From assembly GCF_022832385.1 (NCBI RefSeq), contig NZ_JALHLE010000016.1, forward strand, positions 1-64,000: a DNA stretch of 64,000 nt, given 5' to 3'. Source of the stretch: Novosphingobium album (ex Hu et al. 2023). Lineage in GTDB: Bacteria; Pseudomonadota; Alphaproteobacteria; Sphingomonadales; Sphingomonadaceae. This document shows positions 19,357 to 29,500 of the stretch, in pieces. Made by a program: the position numbers and the translations under genes. The notes below the pieces were generated by a model, which saw only the letters and a list, made by a program, of their open reading frames with translations, searched no databases and was not told the DNA's origin. Every line of letters begins with the position of its first letter. Position 1 is the first letter of the stretch.

Positions 19357-21360
19357 TCAGGCTCCCGCAGGCGCGAGCTGGCGCAGGGCCGTCGCTTCGG
19401 TCGCGGTCACTTCATCGGCGGGGATGTAGTAGTCGCGGTTGTAGTTGAAGGTATGGAAGATGGCGTAGCCGATCAGACCGGCGAAGGTCAGGCCGCCCAG
19501 CCACCAGATGTGCCAGATCATCGCGAAGCCGAAAACCGTGGCGATGCCGCCCAGGACGATACCGGCTTCGGTGTTCCTGGGCATGTGGATCGCCTTGAAG
19601 TTGCCGGCCGGACGCGGCGCACCGCAACGCTTCATGTCGTCCCAGGCATCGATGTCATGGACGACCGGGGTGAACGCGAAGTTGTAGGCGGGCGGCGGCG
19701 AGGTGGTCGACCACTCGAGCGTGCGGCCGCCCCAGGGGTCGCCGTCGCACGCCAGTTCCTTGCGCTTCCAGATCGAGTAGCCGACCTGGACCACGAAGGC
19801 GCCGATGCCCAGCGCGATCAGGGCCGCGCCGAAGGCGGCGATCATGAACCAGATCTGCAGGCTCGGATCGTCGAACACGCGCATGCGGCGGGTCACGCCC
19901 ATCAGGCCGAGCACGTAGAGCGGCATGAAGGCGAACCAGAAGCCGATCGCCCAGCTCCAGAAGCTCAGCTTGCCCCAGCCTTCGTGCAGCTTGAAGCCGA
20001 AGGCCTTGGGCCACCAGAAGTTGATGCCCGCGAACACGCCGAACACGACACCGCCGATGATCACGTTGTGGAAGTGCGCGATCAGGAACAGCGAGTTGTG
20101 GAGGACGAAGTCCGCCGGGGGAACCGCGAGCAGCACGCCGGTCATGCCGCCGACCACGAAGGTCAGCATGAAGGCGATCGTCCACATCATCGGCAGCTCG
20201 AAGCGGATGCGGCCGCGGTACATGGTGAACAGCCAGTTGAACAGCTTCGCGCCGGTCGGGATCGAGATCACCATCGTGGTGATGCCGAAGAACGAGTTGA
20301 CGCTCGCGCCCGAACCCATCGTGAAGAAGTGGTGCAGCCACACGATGTACGAGAGGATGGTGATGACCAGCGTCGCGTAGACCATCGAGCTGTAGCCGAA
20401 CAGGCGCTTGCCGCAGAAGGTCGAGGTCACTTCGGAGAAGATGCCGAAGCAGGGCAGGATCAGGATGTAGACCTCGGGGTGGCCCCAGATCCAGATCAGG
20501 TTCACGTACATCATGGCGCTGCCGCCGAAGTCGTTCGTGAAGAAGTTGAAGCCCAGGTAGCGGTCAGCCGTCAGCATGCACAGCACCGCGGTCAGCACCG
20601 GGAAGGCGGCGACGATCAGGATGTTGGTGCACAGTGCGGTCCAGGTGAAGACCGGCATCTTCATCATGGTCATGCCCGGTGCGCGCATCTTCACGATCGT
20701 GCAGATCAGGTTGACGCCCGATAGCAAAGTGCCGACGCCCGCGATCTGCAGGGCCCATATCCAGTAGTCGACACCGACCCATGGACTGTAGGCGATGCCC
20801 GACAGCGGCGGATAGGCCAGCCAGCCGGTCTGGCCGAATTCGCCGATGAACAGCGACATCATTACCAGCACCGCGCCCGAGGCGGTCATCCAGAAGCTGA
20901 AGTTGTTGAGGAACGGGAAGCTGACGTCGCGCGCGCCGATCTGCAGCGGAACGACGTAGTTCATGAACCCGGTCACGAAAGGCATCGCCGCGAAGAAGAT
21001 CATGATCACGCCGTGGGCAGTGAAGACCTGATCGAAGTGATGCGCGTTGAGGTAGCCTTCCGAGCCGTTGAAGGCCCAGGCCTGCTGCAGGCGCATCATC
21101 ACCGCGTCGGCAAAGCCGCGCACGAACATCACGAGGCCCAGCACCATGTACATGATGCCGATCTTCTTGTGATCGACGCTGGTGAACCACTCCTTCCAGA
21201 GATAGCCCCAGACCTTGAACCAGGTCAGCGCGGCGACGAGGGCGATGCCGCCCAGCGCCACGGCGGCGAATGTGGCCCAGACGATGGGCTCCTGCGGGAT
21301 CGCATCCCACCACAGACGGCCCAGCAAGGGGCTCCAATGATTGTGAACTACGGTTTCCAT
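19357..21360 (-). CDS. cyoB: Cytochrome bo3 ubiquinol oxidase subunit I
   Basis: A 667-residue catalytic subunit of the haem-copper oxidase that reduces O2 to water with electrons from ubiquinol and pumps protons. The haem-copper signatures are seen: [13 protein letters not shown] with the cross-linked His-Tyr, WLHHFFTMG for CuB, and [12 protein letters not shown] for the haem ligands. The full length is like E. coli CyoB. It lies five bases after cyoA. Confidence 0.97.
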   Translation of the reverse strand: METVVHNHWSPLLGRLWWDAIPQEPIVWATFAAVALGGIALVAALTWFKVWGYLWKEWFTSVDHKKIGIMYMVLGLVMFVRGFADAVMMRLQQAWAFNGSEGYLNAHHFDQVFTAHGVIMIFFAAMPFVTGFMNYVVPLQIGARDVSFPFLNNFSFWMTASGAVLVMMSLFIGEFGQTGWLAYPPLSGIAYSPWVGVDYWIWALQIAGVGTLLSGVNLICTIVKMRAPGMTMMKMPVFTWTALCTNILIVAAFPVLTAVLCMLTADRYLGFNFFTNDFGGSAMMYVNLIWIWGHPEVYILILPCFGIFSEVTSTFCGKRLFGYSSMVYATLVITILSYIVWLHHFFTMGSGASVNSFFGITTMVISIPTGAKLFNWLFTMYRGRIRFELPMMWTIAFMLTFVVGGMTGVLLAVPPADFVLHNSLFLIAHFHNVIIGGVVFGVFAGINFWWPKAFGFKLHEGWGKLSFWSWAIGFWFAFMPLYVLGLMGVTRRMRVFDDPSLQIWFMIAAFGAALIALGIGAFVVQVGYSIWKRKELACDGDPWGGRTLEWSTTSPPPAYNFAFTPVVHDIDAWDDMKRCGAPRPAGNFKAIHMPRNTEAGIVLGGIATVFGFAMIWHIWWLGGLTFAGLIGYAIFHTFNYNRDYYIPADEVTATEATALRQLAPAGA

Positions 21361-21365
21361 GCTGG

Positions 21366-22622
21366 TCAGTTCCGGGAAGTCAGGTGGGAATGCGCCGCGT
21401 GCTCTTCGGCCTTGTCAAAGGCGATGGCGTTGGGGGCGAAAGACTGCGGGGCCGTAAGGCCGGCGCCGCTCAGCGACTTCAGGTCGGCGGGGGCCTTGAC
21501 GGTATTGTCGGGAGCGGTGCCGGGCTTCTGCTCGCACAGCGCACGCACCCAGGCGAGTTCGCGGCGCGTTTCGGCGTCGGGGTTGGCATTGGCAGCGGCT
21601 GAAGCGGCGCGGCCATGCTTGTCGTAGGAGAGCATCGAGACGTTGCGGATCCCGGCCTTGCCGAGGCCGCCGCGCGCGTCGATCGCCATCATCTCGCTCA
21701 TGCACATCTTGCCCGGTTCGACGCACATGTCGAGGATCTTGCCGTAGAGGTCTGGCGAGACCGAGGCGTACTGCGCCGCGGGCACGTTCTCGCTCGGCTT
21801 TTCGAGTTCGAGGTAGGTGGCAGCGTCCAGCGCTCCCGCGCTATCCTTGCCGCCCGCCTTCACGCTGTCCGCCCACCTGGCGAAATCGGCTTCGGTAACC
21901 GAGCGGGTCTTGAAGCGCATGCCGGAGAAGCCCGCGCCCGAATAGTTGGCCGAGAAGCCCACGAAATCGTCGCCGGTCTTGTTCATCACCGCGTTGAGGC
22001 GGGTCTGCATACCCGGCATCGCGTAGATCTGTCCGGCCATGGCGGGCACGTAGAACGAGTTCATCACGCTGGAGGCGGTGATCTTGAAATCGAGCGGGCG
22101 GCCTGCGGGCACGACCAGTTCGTTGACCGTGGCAATGCCTTGTTCGGGGTAGATGAACAGCCATTTCCAGTCGAGCGCGACGACGTCCACCTCAAGCGGC
22201 CTGGCATCCTTCGCAACCGCCTTATCCGGGGCGATGCGGCCGATCGTGCGGTAGGGATCGAGCAGGTGCGTGCCCACCCAGGTCAGCGCGCCGAGGCAGA
22301 TGATGATCAGCAGCGGCGCGGCCCAGATGACCAGTTCGAGCTGGGTCGAATGATCCCAGTCCGGCTGATAGTCGGCGTCCTTGTTCGAGGCGCGGTATTT
22401 CCACGCGAAGAACACCGTCAGGGCCATGACGGGAACGATGATGATCAGCATCAGCACGGTCGACATGACGACGAGGTCGCCCTGCTGCTGTGCGACATCA
22501 CCGGCCGGCTTGAGCACGACCGTGTTGCAGGCGGACAAGGCTCCCGTCAGCGACAGGGCAGCCAGGACTCGGGCCAATACGGAGGTTTGGCGCGGCTTTG
22601 GGCGGGAATCGGATAGGCGCAT
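21366..22622 (-). CDS. cyoA: Cytochrome bo3 ubiquinol oxidase subunit II
   Basis: A 418-residue lipoprotein subunit. The lipobox LSAC places the lipidated cysteine at residue 32 of the 22622 start. Two transmembrane helices follow, then the cupredoxin domain, which lacks the CuA ligands of cytochrome c oxidases, as expected for quinol oxidases. The C-terminal tail is longer than in enteric CyoA. An alternative ATG at 22658 adds 12 residues; neither has a strong ribosome site. The much longer frame extending to 23939 is a shadow over the transporter gene. Confidence 0.92.
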   Translation of the reverse strand: MRLSDSRPKPRQTSVLARVLAALSLTGALSACNTVVLKPAGDVAQQQGDLVVMSTVLMLIIIVPVMALTVFFAWKYRASNKDADYQPDWDHSTQLELVIWAAPLLIIICLGALTWVGTHLLDPYRTIGRIAPDKAVAKDARPLEVDVVALDWKWLFIYPEQGIATVNELVVPAGRPLDFKITASSVMNSFYVPAMAGQIYAMPGMQTRLNAVMNKTGDDFVGFSANYSGAGFSGMRFKTRSVTEADFARWADSVKAGGKDSAGALDAATYLELEKPSENVPAAQYASVSPDLYGKILDMCVEPGKMCMSEMMAIDARGGLGKAGIRNVSMLSYDKHGRAASAAANANPDAETRRELAWVRALCEQKPGTAPDNTVKAPADLKSLSGAGLTAPQSFAPNAIAFDKAEEHAAHSHLTSRN

Positions 22623-22679
22623 GCGGTGCCGGTAGGCCCGTGCTGCGAATGCGAACATAGGACATTTTGTCCAATCCCC

Positions 22680-22693
22680 TTGATCGCGATCAA
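22680..22693. promoter_or_regulatory. Perfect FNR/FnrL box upstream of cyoABCD
   Basis: TTGAT-CGCG-ATCAA is a full match to the FNR consensus. It sits 58 bases before the chosen cyoA start and about 120 before the divergent transporter. Given its proximity to cyoA, oxygen-dependent control of the oxidase operon is the natural reading; repression of a low-affinity oxidase under microoxia is an inference. Confidence 0.82.
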
Positions 22694-22811
22694 TGACGAT
22701 AGGGCCACCATGTGACGTCGGGTGCATGTGCGCCCGGCCAGATGATTCGTCCGTTTCCGGCGCGCTTTCCGGCGTGGGGGCGGACCCGATTATGAAGGCC
22801 GCGAAATCAAG

Positions 22812-24125
22812 ATGAGCACTGTCCCCCAGAGCCGCGAAGCCCTTGGCTTGCCGATCTTCAAGGAACATCACAAGGTGTCCCCGGCCGAGATCGCGATCGG
22901 CGTCATCATCGGCCGTACGTCGGAATTCTTCGACTTCTTCGTCTATGCCATCGCCTCGGTGCTGGTGTTCCCGAAGCTGTTCTTCCCCTTCGTCGATGCG
23001 CTGACCGGCACGCTCTATTCCTTCGCGATCTTCTCGCTGGCGTTCATTGCCCGCCCGCTGGGATCGCTGATGTTCATGGCGATCGACCGCGCCTACGGCC
23101 GCGGCACCAAGCTGACGATCGCGCTGTTCATGCTCGGCGGCTCGACGGCGGCCATCGCCTTCCTGCCGGCCTATGCCGATGCGGGCATGACGTCTGTCTG
23201 GCTGCTGGCGCTGCTGCGGCTGGGGCAGGGCTTTGCCCTCGGCGGGACCTGGGATGGCCTTGCCTCGCTGCTCGCGCTCAATGCCCCCGAGGAAAAGCGC
23301 GGCTGGTACGCGATGATCCCGCAGCTCGGCGCGCCGTTCGGCCTGATCGTCGCCAGCCTGCTGTTCGCCTACATGGTGACTTCGCTTTCGGCCGCGGACT
23401 TCCTCGACTGGGGCTGGCGCTATCCCTTCTTCGTAGCCTTCGCGATCAACGTGGTGGCACTCTTCGCGCGCCTGCGCATCGTCGTGACCGAGGAGTTCGA
23501 GCACCTGTTCGCCAGCCGCGACCTGCAGGCCGTCAGCGTTTCCTCGACCATCCGCACCGAGTGGAAGACCATCGTGATCGGCGCCTTCGCGCCGCTCGCC
23601 AGCTTCGCGCTGTTCCACATGGTGACGGTGTTCCCGCTCTCGTGGGTCTATCTCTTCACCCGTGAGACGCCGGTCACCTTCCTGCTGATCGAGGCGACGG
23701 CTGCCGCGTTCGGCGTGGTCGCGGTGATCGCGTCGGGCCGTCTGGCCGACCACTTCGGCCGCCGCCGCCTGCTGGGCGGCTGCGCGGTAGGCATCGCCGT
23801 GTTCTCCGGTTTTGCACCGCAGCTGCTCGATGCCGGCACCGTGGGCGAGATCGTGTTCATGGTCTTCGGCTTCATCCTGCTCGGCCTCGCGTTCGGCCAG
23901 TCCTCGGGTGTCGTCGCCTCGGGCTTCGCCACCGAGCATCGCTACACCGGTTCGGCCTTCACCAGCGACTTGTCCTGGCTGGTGGGTGCCGCCTTTGCAC
24001 CGCTGGCCGCGCTGCTGCTGTCGGTGAATTTCGGCCTGCTTGCCTCGGGCGCCTACCTGCTCTCGGGCGCGCTGGCGACGCTGGTGGCGCTCTGGCTCAA
24101 CACCGGGCTGGCCGGTAACAAGTAA
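22812..24125 (+). CDS. MFS transporter, metabolite:H+ symporter-like
   Basis: A 437-residue permease with about twelve transmembrane helices. The segment IIGRTSEFFDFFVYAIASVLVFPKLFF and the loop RPLGSLMFMAIDRAYGRGTKL resemble the MHS family of sugar-acid and dicarboxylate symporters, and ADHFGRRRLLGG is the second conserved cytoplasmic loop. The substrate cannot be read from the sequence. It is transcribed away from cyoA and ends in a strong hairpin terminator. Confidence 0.85.
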   Translation: MSTVPQSREALGLPIFKEHHKVSPAEIAIGVIIGRTSEFFDFFVYAIASVLVFPKLFFPFVDALTGTLYSFAIFSLAFIARPLGSLMFMAIDRAYGRGTKLTIALFMLGGSTAAIAFLPAYADAGMTSVWLLALLRLGQGFALGGTWDGLASLLALNAPEEKRGWYAMIPQLGAPFGLIVASLLFAYMVTSLSAADFLDWGWRYPFFVAFAINVVALFARLRIVVTEEFEHLFASRDLQAVSVSSTIRTEWKTIVIGAFAPLASFALFHMVTVFPLSWVYLFTRETPVTFLLIEATAAAFGVVAVIASGRLADHFGRRRLLGGCAVGIAVFSGFAPQLLDAGTVGEIVFMVFGFILLGLAFGQSSGVVASGFATEHRYTGSAFTSDLSWLVGAAFAPLAALLLSVNFGLLASGAYLLSGALATLVALWLNTGLAGNK

Positions 24126-24131
24126 GCTTCA

Positions 24132-24171
24132 GATTATCCTGTCCGCATGAAGGCATGTGGACAGGATAATC
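24132..24171 (+). terminator. Strong hairpin behind the MFS transporter gene
   Basis: GATTATCCTGTCC (24132-24144) pairs perfectly over 13 bp with GGACAGGATAATC (24159-24171) around a 14-base loop. It begins six bases after the transporter stop and ends just before the SOS box of imuA, insulating the two units. Confidence 0.8.
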
Positions 24172-24178
24172 ATAAATG

Positions 24179-24193
24179 GAACATAATGGGAAC
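24179..24193. promoter_or_regulatory. Alphaproteobacterial LexA (SOS) box
   Basis: GAAC (24179-24182), 7 bases and GAAC (24190-24193) form the direct repeat recognised by LexA in alphaproteobacteria (GTTC-N7-GTTC on the other strand). It lies 28 bases before the imuA start, ahead of the mutagenesis cassette. Confidence 0.88.
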
Positions 24194-24221
24194 ATTGAAG
24201 TGATTCGCGTGATGTTCCCTT

Positions 24222-25121
24222 ATGACCCGGAGCCCGGCCTCTAACTCTCTTTCCGCATCTCCCGGCCCGTCCGGGGAGGATTTTCCGTGGCCCGCGCCCG
24301 GCCATCTGCATGAGGTTCATGCCGATGCGGCGGCGCTGGCGGTGACACTGGCGTTCGCTCTTGCCGCGACAGGCCGGGCCGATGCGAGGCCGATCCTGCT
24401 GGCCCGCTGCCCGCGCCGGGCGGCGCTGCCGGTGCGGATCCATGGCGAGGGGCTCATCGGGCTCGGCATCGATCCGGGGCGACTGATCCTGGTCGAGGCG
24501 AAGGACGATGCCGCGCTGCTGCAGGCCGGGCTCGATGCGGCGCGCTGTGCGGGGCTGGCGGCGGTCGTGCTGGAAACCTGGGGTGCCTTGCCGCGCTACG
24601 ATCTGACCGCCAGCCGCCGTCTGGTACTGGCGGCCGAGAAGTCTGGCGTGCCGGTGATCGTGCTGCGGGGCGGTGCCGCGCCGCGCACCAGTGCCGCGCA
24701 CAGCCGTTGGATTGTCCGGCCTGCGCCATCGGTGCCCTGGCTGGCCAATGCGCCGGGATGGCCCGCCTGCGAGGTGGAGCTGTCGCGGCGGCGGGGTGGT
24801 CCTTCGGGTCTGCGCTGGCGGCTGGAATGGAACGAAGGGGGGATTGCGGGCACGAACGGAGGTTTCCATGCAAGGCGCATCGATACCGCGCCGCTATCTG
24901 GCGCTGTGGTTCCCGTGGTTCCCGTGCGAGCGGGTGCGGAAGGCGGAGGGGCAGAGGGAGGAGCAGGCGTCATCCGCGCCTTTGGTGCTCGCCGCGCGGA
25001 GTGGCAATGCCCTGCGCCTGACGGCTCTGGACGCGCAGGCCAGCAAGCTGGGCCTGAGCGTGGGGATGACGCTGGCGGATGCACGGGCGCGCTGTCCCGA
25101 TCTGATGAGCTTGCCGCATGA
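24222..25121 (+). CDS. imuA: ImuA, SOS mutagenesis cassette protein
   Basis: A 299-residue RecA-like ImuA/SulA-type protein that works with ImuB and DnaE2 in error-prone lesion bypass. The body (to about residue 210) shows GLIGLGIDPGRLILVEAKDD and ends in the family-like RRRGGPSGLRWRLEW. The frame then continues about 84 residues past the imuB start in another frame, a 254-base overlap that is far longer than usual. The tail is glycine- and alanine-rich and may be only run-through after loss of the normal stop. Regulation by LexA is expected from the box upstream. Confidence 0.87.
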   Translation: MTRSPASNSLSASPGPSGEDFPWPAPGHLHEVHADAAALAVTLAFALAATGRADARPILLARCPRRAALPVRIHGEGLIGLGIDPGRLILVEAKDDAALLQAGLDAARCAGLAAVVLETWGALPRYDLTASRRLVLAAEKSGVPVIVLRGGAAPRTSAAHSRWIVRPAPSVPWLANAPGWPACEVELSRRRGGPSGLRWRLEWNEGGIAGTNGGFHARRIDTAPLSGAVVPVVPVRAGAEGGGAEGGAGVIRAFGARRAEWQCPAPDGSGRAGQQAGPERGDDAGGCTGALSRSDELAA

Positions 25122-26526
25122 CACCGAAGCCGATGCCCGCGAACTGGAGCGGCTGACTGCGCGGATGCAGCGTTTTACCCCGATGGCGGCCCCCGATCCG
25201 CCCGATGGGATCATGCTCGATATCACCGCCTGCGCGCACCTGTTTGGTGGCGAGACCGCACTGGCGTGCACGGCTGCGGTCGAGGCGGGCTACACCGCGC
25301 GCCACGCCTTCGCCGCCCACGCCGCGGCGGCGCGGGCATTGGCGCGGTACGGGGAGCTATCCCCTCCTTCGTCATTGCGAGGCCGTAGGCCGAAGCAATC
25401 CAGGGTGGTTTGCGCCGACTCTGGATTGCCGCGCGGCTTCGCCGCTCGCAATGACGATGGTGAGGAGATCGCGGAGGAGGCGCTGCACGCCCGCATCCAC
25501 GCGCTCCCCATCGCCGCGCTGGAACTGCCAGAAGATGCGCAATCCGGCCTGCGCCGCGCGGGGCTCGTCACTCTGGGCGATCTTGCCGCGCGGCCGATGG
25601 CGGCGCTGGCCGCGCGTTTCGGTGGGGACATGGTGGCACGGCTGCGCGCGGTGCTGGGCGAGCAGGACAGCCCGATGGTGCCGCAGCGCCGTGCCGAACC
25701 GTTACGTGCGAGCGTACGGTTCGCCGAGCCGGTCGCCCGTACCGAGTTCGTGCTCGATGTGATCGAGGATCTGCTGGCCGGTCTCTGCCGCCAGATGGAG
25801 GTGCGCCATCTCGGCGGGCGGCGCTTCACTGTCCGGCTGGAGCGCACCGACGGCGCCCGGCGGCAGCTCACGGTCGAAACCAGTGTGCCCAGCCGCGATC
25901 CGGCGCGGATCATCCGTCTGTTCCGCGAGCGGATCGAGGGGCTCGCCGACCCGCTCGATCCCGGCTTCGGCTTCGATGCCATGGCCCTGGCCGTGACCCG
26001 CAGCGAGCCGTTGCATCCGGCGCAACCCGCGATGGATGGCGAGGGGGGCGTGGCGGCGGAAGGCATCGCCGTGCTGATCGACCGGCTGACGACGCGTTTC
26101 GGGCGCGACGGCGTGCTGCGCACGGGGCCGTGCGACACGCATATCCCGGAAATCGCGCAGCGGGTGCTGCCCGCGATGCAGGTGGGTCCCGCAGCATGGC
26201 CGGACCTGGGCGAGGGCCAGCCGCGCCCCCTGTTCCTGCTCGATCCGCCCCAGCCGGTCACGGCCATGGCCGGTGTGCCCGATGGCCCGCCGCAGCGGCT
26301 GCGCTGGCGCGGCCACCTCCACGAAGTTGTTCGCGCCGAGGGGCCAGAGCGGATCGCCGCCGAATGGTGGCGCAAGGCGGAGGGCCATGTGGCGGGCGGG
26401 GCCGGGCTCACCCGCGATTACTACCGCATCGAGGACGAGACCGGCGCGCGCTACTGGGTGTTCCGCCACGGCCTCTACGAGGAAACCGGTGAGCCGCGCT
26501 GGTACATGCACGGCCTGTTCGCATGA
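24868..26526 (+). CDS. imuB: ImuB, Y-family-like polymerase accessory protein
   Basis: A 552-residue protein related to Y-family polymerases; ImuB lacks polymerase activity and links DnaE2 to the beta clamp. The N-terminus RRYLALWFPWFP, the palm segment DPPDGIMLDITACAHLFGGE and the little-finger region RFAEPVARTEFVLDVIEDLL are seen. The start at 24868 has a strong ACGGAGG site. An 87-bp palindromic element (25370-25456) is inserted in frame at about residues 168-197, adding a stretch rich in Arg, Gly and Pro that is absent from the family pattern. It ends overlapping dnaE2 by four bases. Confidence 0.92.
   Translation: MQGASIPRRYLALWFPWFPCERVRKAEGQREEQASSAPLVLAARSGNALRLTALDAQASKLGLSVGMTLADARARCPDLMSLPHDTEADARELERLTARMQRFTPMAAPDPPDGIMLDITACAHLFGGETALACTAAVEAGYTARHAFAAHAAAARALARYGELSPPSSLRGRRPKQSRVVCADSGLPRGFAARNDDGEEIAEEALHARIHALPIAALELPEDAQSGLRRAGLVTLGDLAARPMAALAARFGGDMVARLRAVLGEQDSPMVPQRRAEPLRASVRFAEPVARTEFVLDVIEDLLAGLCRQMEVRHLGGRRFTVRLERTDGARRQLTVETSVPSRDPARIIRLFRERIEGLADPLDPGFGFDAMALAVTRSEPLHPAQPAMDGEGGVAAEGIAVLIDRLTTRFGRDGVLRTGPCDTHIPEIAQRVLPAMQVGPAAWPDLGEGQPRPLFLLDPPQPVTAMAGVPDGPPQRLRWRGHLHEVVRAEGPERIAAEWWRKAEGHVAGGAGLTRDYYRIEDETGARYWVFRHGLYEETGEPRWYMHGLFA
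25370..25456. repeat. Palindromic repeat inserted in frame within imuB
   Basis: The 87-bp element is bounded by perfect 12-bp inverted arms (CGTCATTGCGAG at 25370-25381, CTCGCAATGACG at 25445-25456) with inner arms GCAATCCAG (25395-25403) and CTGGATTGC (25421-25429). The length is divisible by three and no stop is introduced, so imuB reads through. It resembles the intergenic REP-like elements of sphingomonads, here in a coding region. Confidence 0.8.
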
Positions 26527-29500
26527 ACGTGATCGAGCCTGTCGCGGCCAGTGCCTACAGCTTCCTGCGCGGCGCCTCGCACCCCGGCGAGATGGTGGCG
26601 CGCGCCCATGCGCTGGGCATGGCGGGCATCGGCATTGCCGACCGCAACACCGTGGCGGGCGTGGTGCGCGCGCATGTCGCGTGGAAACAGCCCGGCGTGC
26701 GCGAGAGCGGCTTTCGCCTGCTCACCGGCGCGCGGCTGGTCTTTGCCGACGGTACGCCGGATATCGCAGCCTATCCCGTCGACCGCGCCGGGTGGGGGCG
26801 CCTCACGCGGCTCCTCACACTGGGCAACCGGCGCGCGGAGAAGGGCGATTGCTTGCTCCACCTGCCCGACCTGCTCGGTCATGCCGAAGGACTGGTGCTG
26901 ATCGCCATGGATGGTTCGCCGGACCTGCTGGGCGCGCTGAAGGAGGCCGCGCGGCATCTGTGGCTGGCCGCCACGATGCCGCGCGGCGGGCGCGATGCGC
27001 GCGAACTGGCGCGGCGCAGGGCACTGTCGTCCGAAACCGGCGTGCCGCTCATTGCCAGCAACGATCCGCTCTATGCCGGGCCGGAGTGCCGGGCGCTGCA
27101 CGACGTGATGACCTGCATCCGCGAGGGCACCAACGTGCAGGCCGCCGGGCGCAAGCTCGCCGCCAATGCCGAACGCTACCTCAAGCCCCCCGCCGAGATG
27201 GCGCGCCTCTTCGCCCGCTGTCCCGAGGCGCTCGCGGCGGGGGCGGACCTGCTTTCCGCGATCCGCTTCACGCTCGACGATCTGCGCTACGAGTATCCGC
27301 ACGAGCCGGTCCCTCCCGGCCATACGCCGCAGGGCTGGCTCGAACATCTGGTGGAGCAGGGCGGACGGACCCGCTTCCCCGATGGCCTGCCGGACCAGTA
27401 CCGCCGCACGCTGGCGGAGGAATACCGCCTCATCCGCGAGCGGAACTACGCGCCCTATTTCCTCACCGTGCACGATATCGTCGCCTATGCCCGCTCGCTC
27501 GATCCGCCGATCCTGTGCCAGGGGCGCGGCAGCGCGGCCAATTCGCTGGTGTGCTATTTCCTCGGCGTCACCCCGATCGATCCGGTGCAGGAGCAATTAC
27601 TGTTCTCCCGCTTCCTGTCCGATGCGCGCGACGAGCCGCCCGACATCGATGTCGATTTCGAGCACGAGCGGCGGGAGGAAGTGATCCAGTACATCTACCG
27701 CCGCTATGGCCGCGAGCATGCGGGGATCGCTGCCACCGTGATCCACTACCGCCAGCGCAGCGCGATCCGCGAAGTGGGCAAGGCGCTGGGGATGACGGAC
27801 GATGTGACGGCGCGCCTCTCGGGCACGATCTGGGGCAGTTATGGGGGGCGGGACGAACTGCCCGAGACGCGCCTGAACGAGGCGGGTTTCGATCCCGCCA
27901 ATCCCGAACTCGCCCGGCTGCGCGATCTGGTGGGGAGCTTGCTCGAATTTCCCCGGCACCTCTCGCAGCACGTCGGCGGCTTCGTGCTCACCGAAGGGCG
28001 GCTGGACGAGATGGTGCCGATCCACAACGCGGCGATGCCCGATCGCACTTTCATCGAATGGGACAAGGACGACATCGACGCGCTCGGGCTGATGAAGGTC
28101 GACGTGCTGGCGCTCGGCATGCTCACCTGCATCCGCAAGAGCTTCGACCTGATGCGCGAGCACGGATTGGGCGACCATGTGCTGGCCACCGTCCCGCGTG
28201 AGGATGCAGCGACCTACCGGATGCTCCAGAAGGCCGACAGCATGGGCACCTTTCAGGTCGAGAGCCGGGCGCAGATGTCGATGCTGCCGAGGATGAAGCC
28301 GAAGGAGCTTTACGATCTGGTGATCCAGGTCGCGATCGTGCGGCCGGGGCCGATTCAGGGTGGCATGGTCCACCCCTACCTGCGCCGCCGCAATGGCGAG
28401 GAGCCGGTGGAATTCCCTGGCCCGCCGGACAGTCCCGATGAGCTGCGCGCGGTGCTGGGGCGCACGCTGGGGGTGCCGCTGTTTCAGGAACAGGCGATGA
28501 AACTGGCGATCGTCGCGGCCGAATTCACCCCGGTGGAGGCCGACGGGCTGCGCCGGGCCATGGCGACGTTTCGTCGCCACGGCACCATGCCCCGCTATCA
28601 GGAAATGCTGGTCGAAGGCATGGTCCGGCGCGGCTACCAGCGCGATTTCGCCGAGCGCTGCTTCGAGCAGATCAAGGGCTTCGGCGACTATGGCTTTCCC
28701 GAAAGCCACGCGCAGGCCTTCGCCTGGCTGGCTTATGTTTCCAGCTGGCTGAAATGCCATTACCCGGCGGTGTTCACTGGCGCGCTGCTCAACAGCCAGC
28801 CGATGGGCTTCTACGCGCCCTCGCAGCTGGTGCAGGACGCCCGCGCGCATGGGGTGGAAGTGCGCCCGATCGATGTGGGGGCGAGCCAGTGGGACAGCAC
28901 GCTGGAAGGTGAGCGCATCTTGCGTCTCGGCCTGCGCCAGATCGGGGGCTTCCGAGCGGAATGGGCGGAGCGTTTGCAGCAGGCCCGCGCGGCACGGGCC
29001 TTCGCGGACATTCAGGACCTCGCCACCCGCGCGGATCTGCCTGCTCGGGCGATGGCGCTGCTGGCCGATGCCGATGCGCTCGGCTCGCTGGGGCAGGGGC
29101 GCCGCGACGCGGGCTGGGAAGTGCGCCGCCTGCCGCCGAAACAGCTCTCGCTGTTCGCGGCGATGGAGGCTCCCGAACTCGGCGCCGAGCCCGATGCCGC
29201 GCTGCCGGCGATGCCGCTGTCTGAGGAAGTCGTCGCCGATTACCAGACGCACCGCCTGTCGCTGAAAGGCCACCCGATGCAGTTCCTGCGGGCACGGCTG
29301 ACGGGCGAGGGCGTGCTGAGCTGCGCCGGGGTCAACGCCGCGAAGGACGGCGCGCGGGTGCGCTGCGCAGGCGTAGTGCTGGTGCGCCAGCGGCCGGGCA
29401 AGGGCAATGCCGTGTTCATCACCATCGAGGACGAGACCGGCGTGGTCAACGCGCTGCTCTGGGCCCGCGATTTCGAACAGCAGCGCCGTCCGGTCATGGC

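Noticed and set aside
18763..20724. A 653-codon + strand frame opposite cyoC and cyoB
   Set aside because: It is a GC-driven shadow with His/Arg/Asp-rich low complexity; the minus-strand oxidase genes are full-length and certain.
22623..23939. Long upstream extension of the cyoA frame
   Set aside because: It crosses the FNR box and the divergent transporter gene; the lipoprotein signal fixes the start near 22622.
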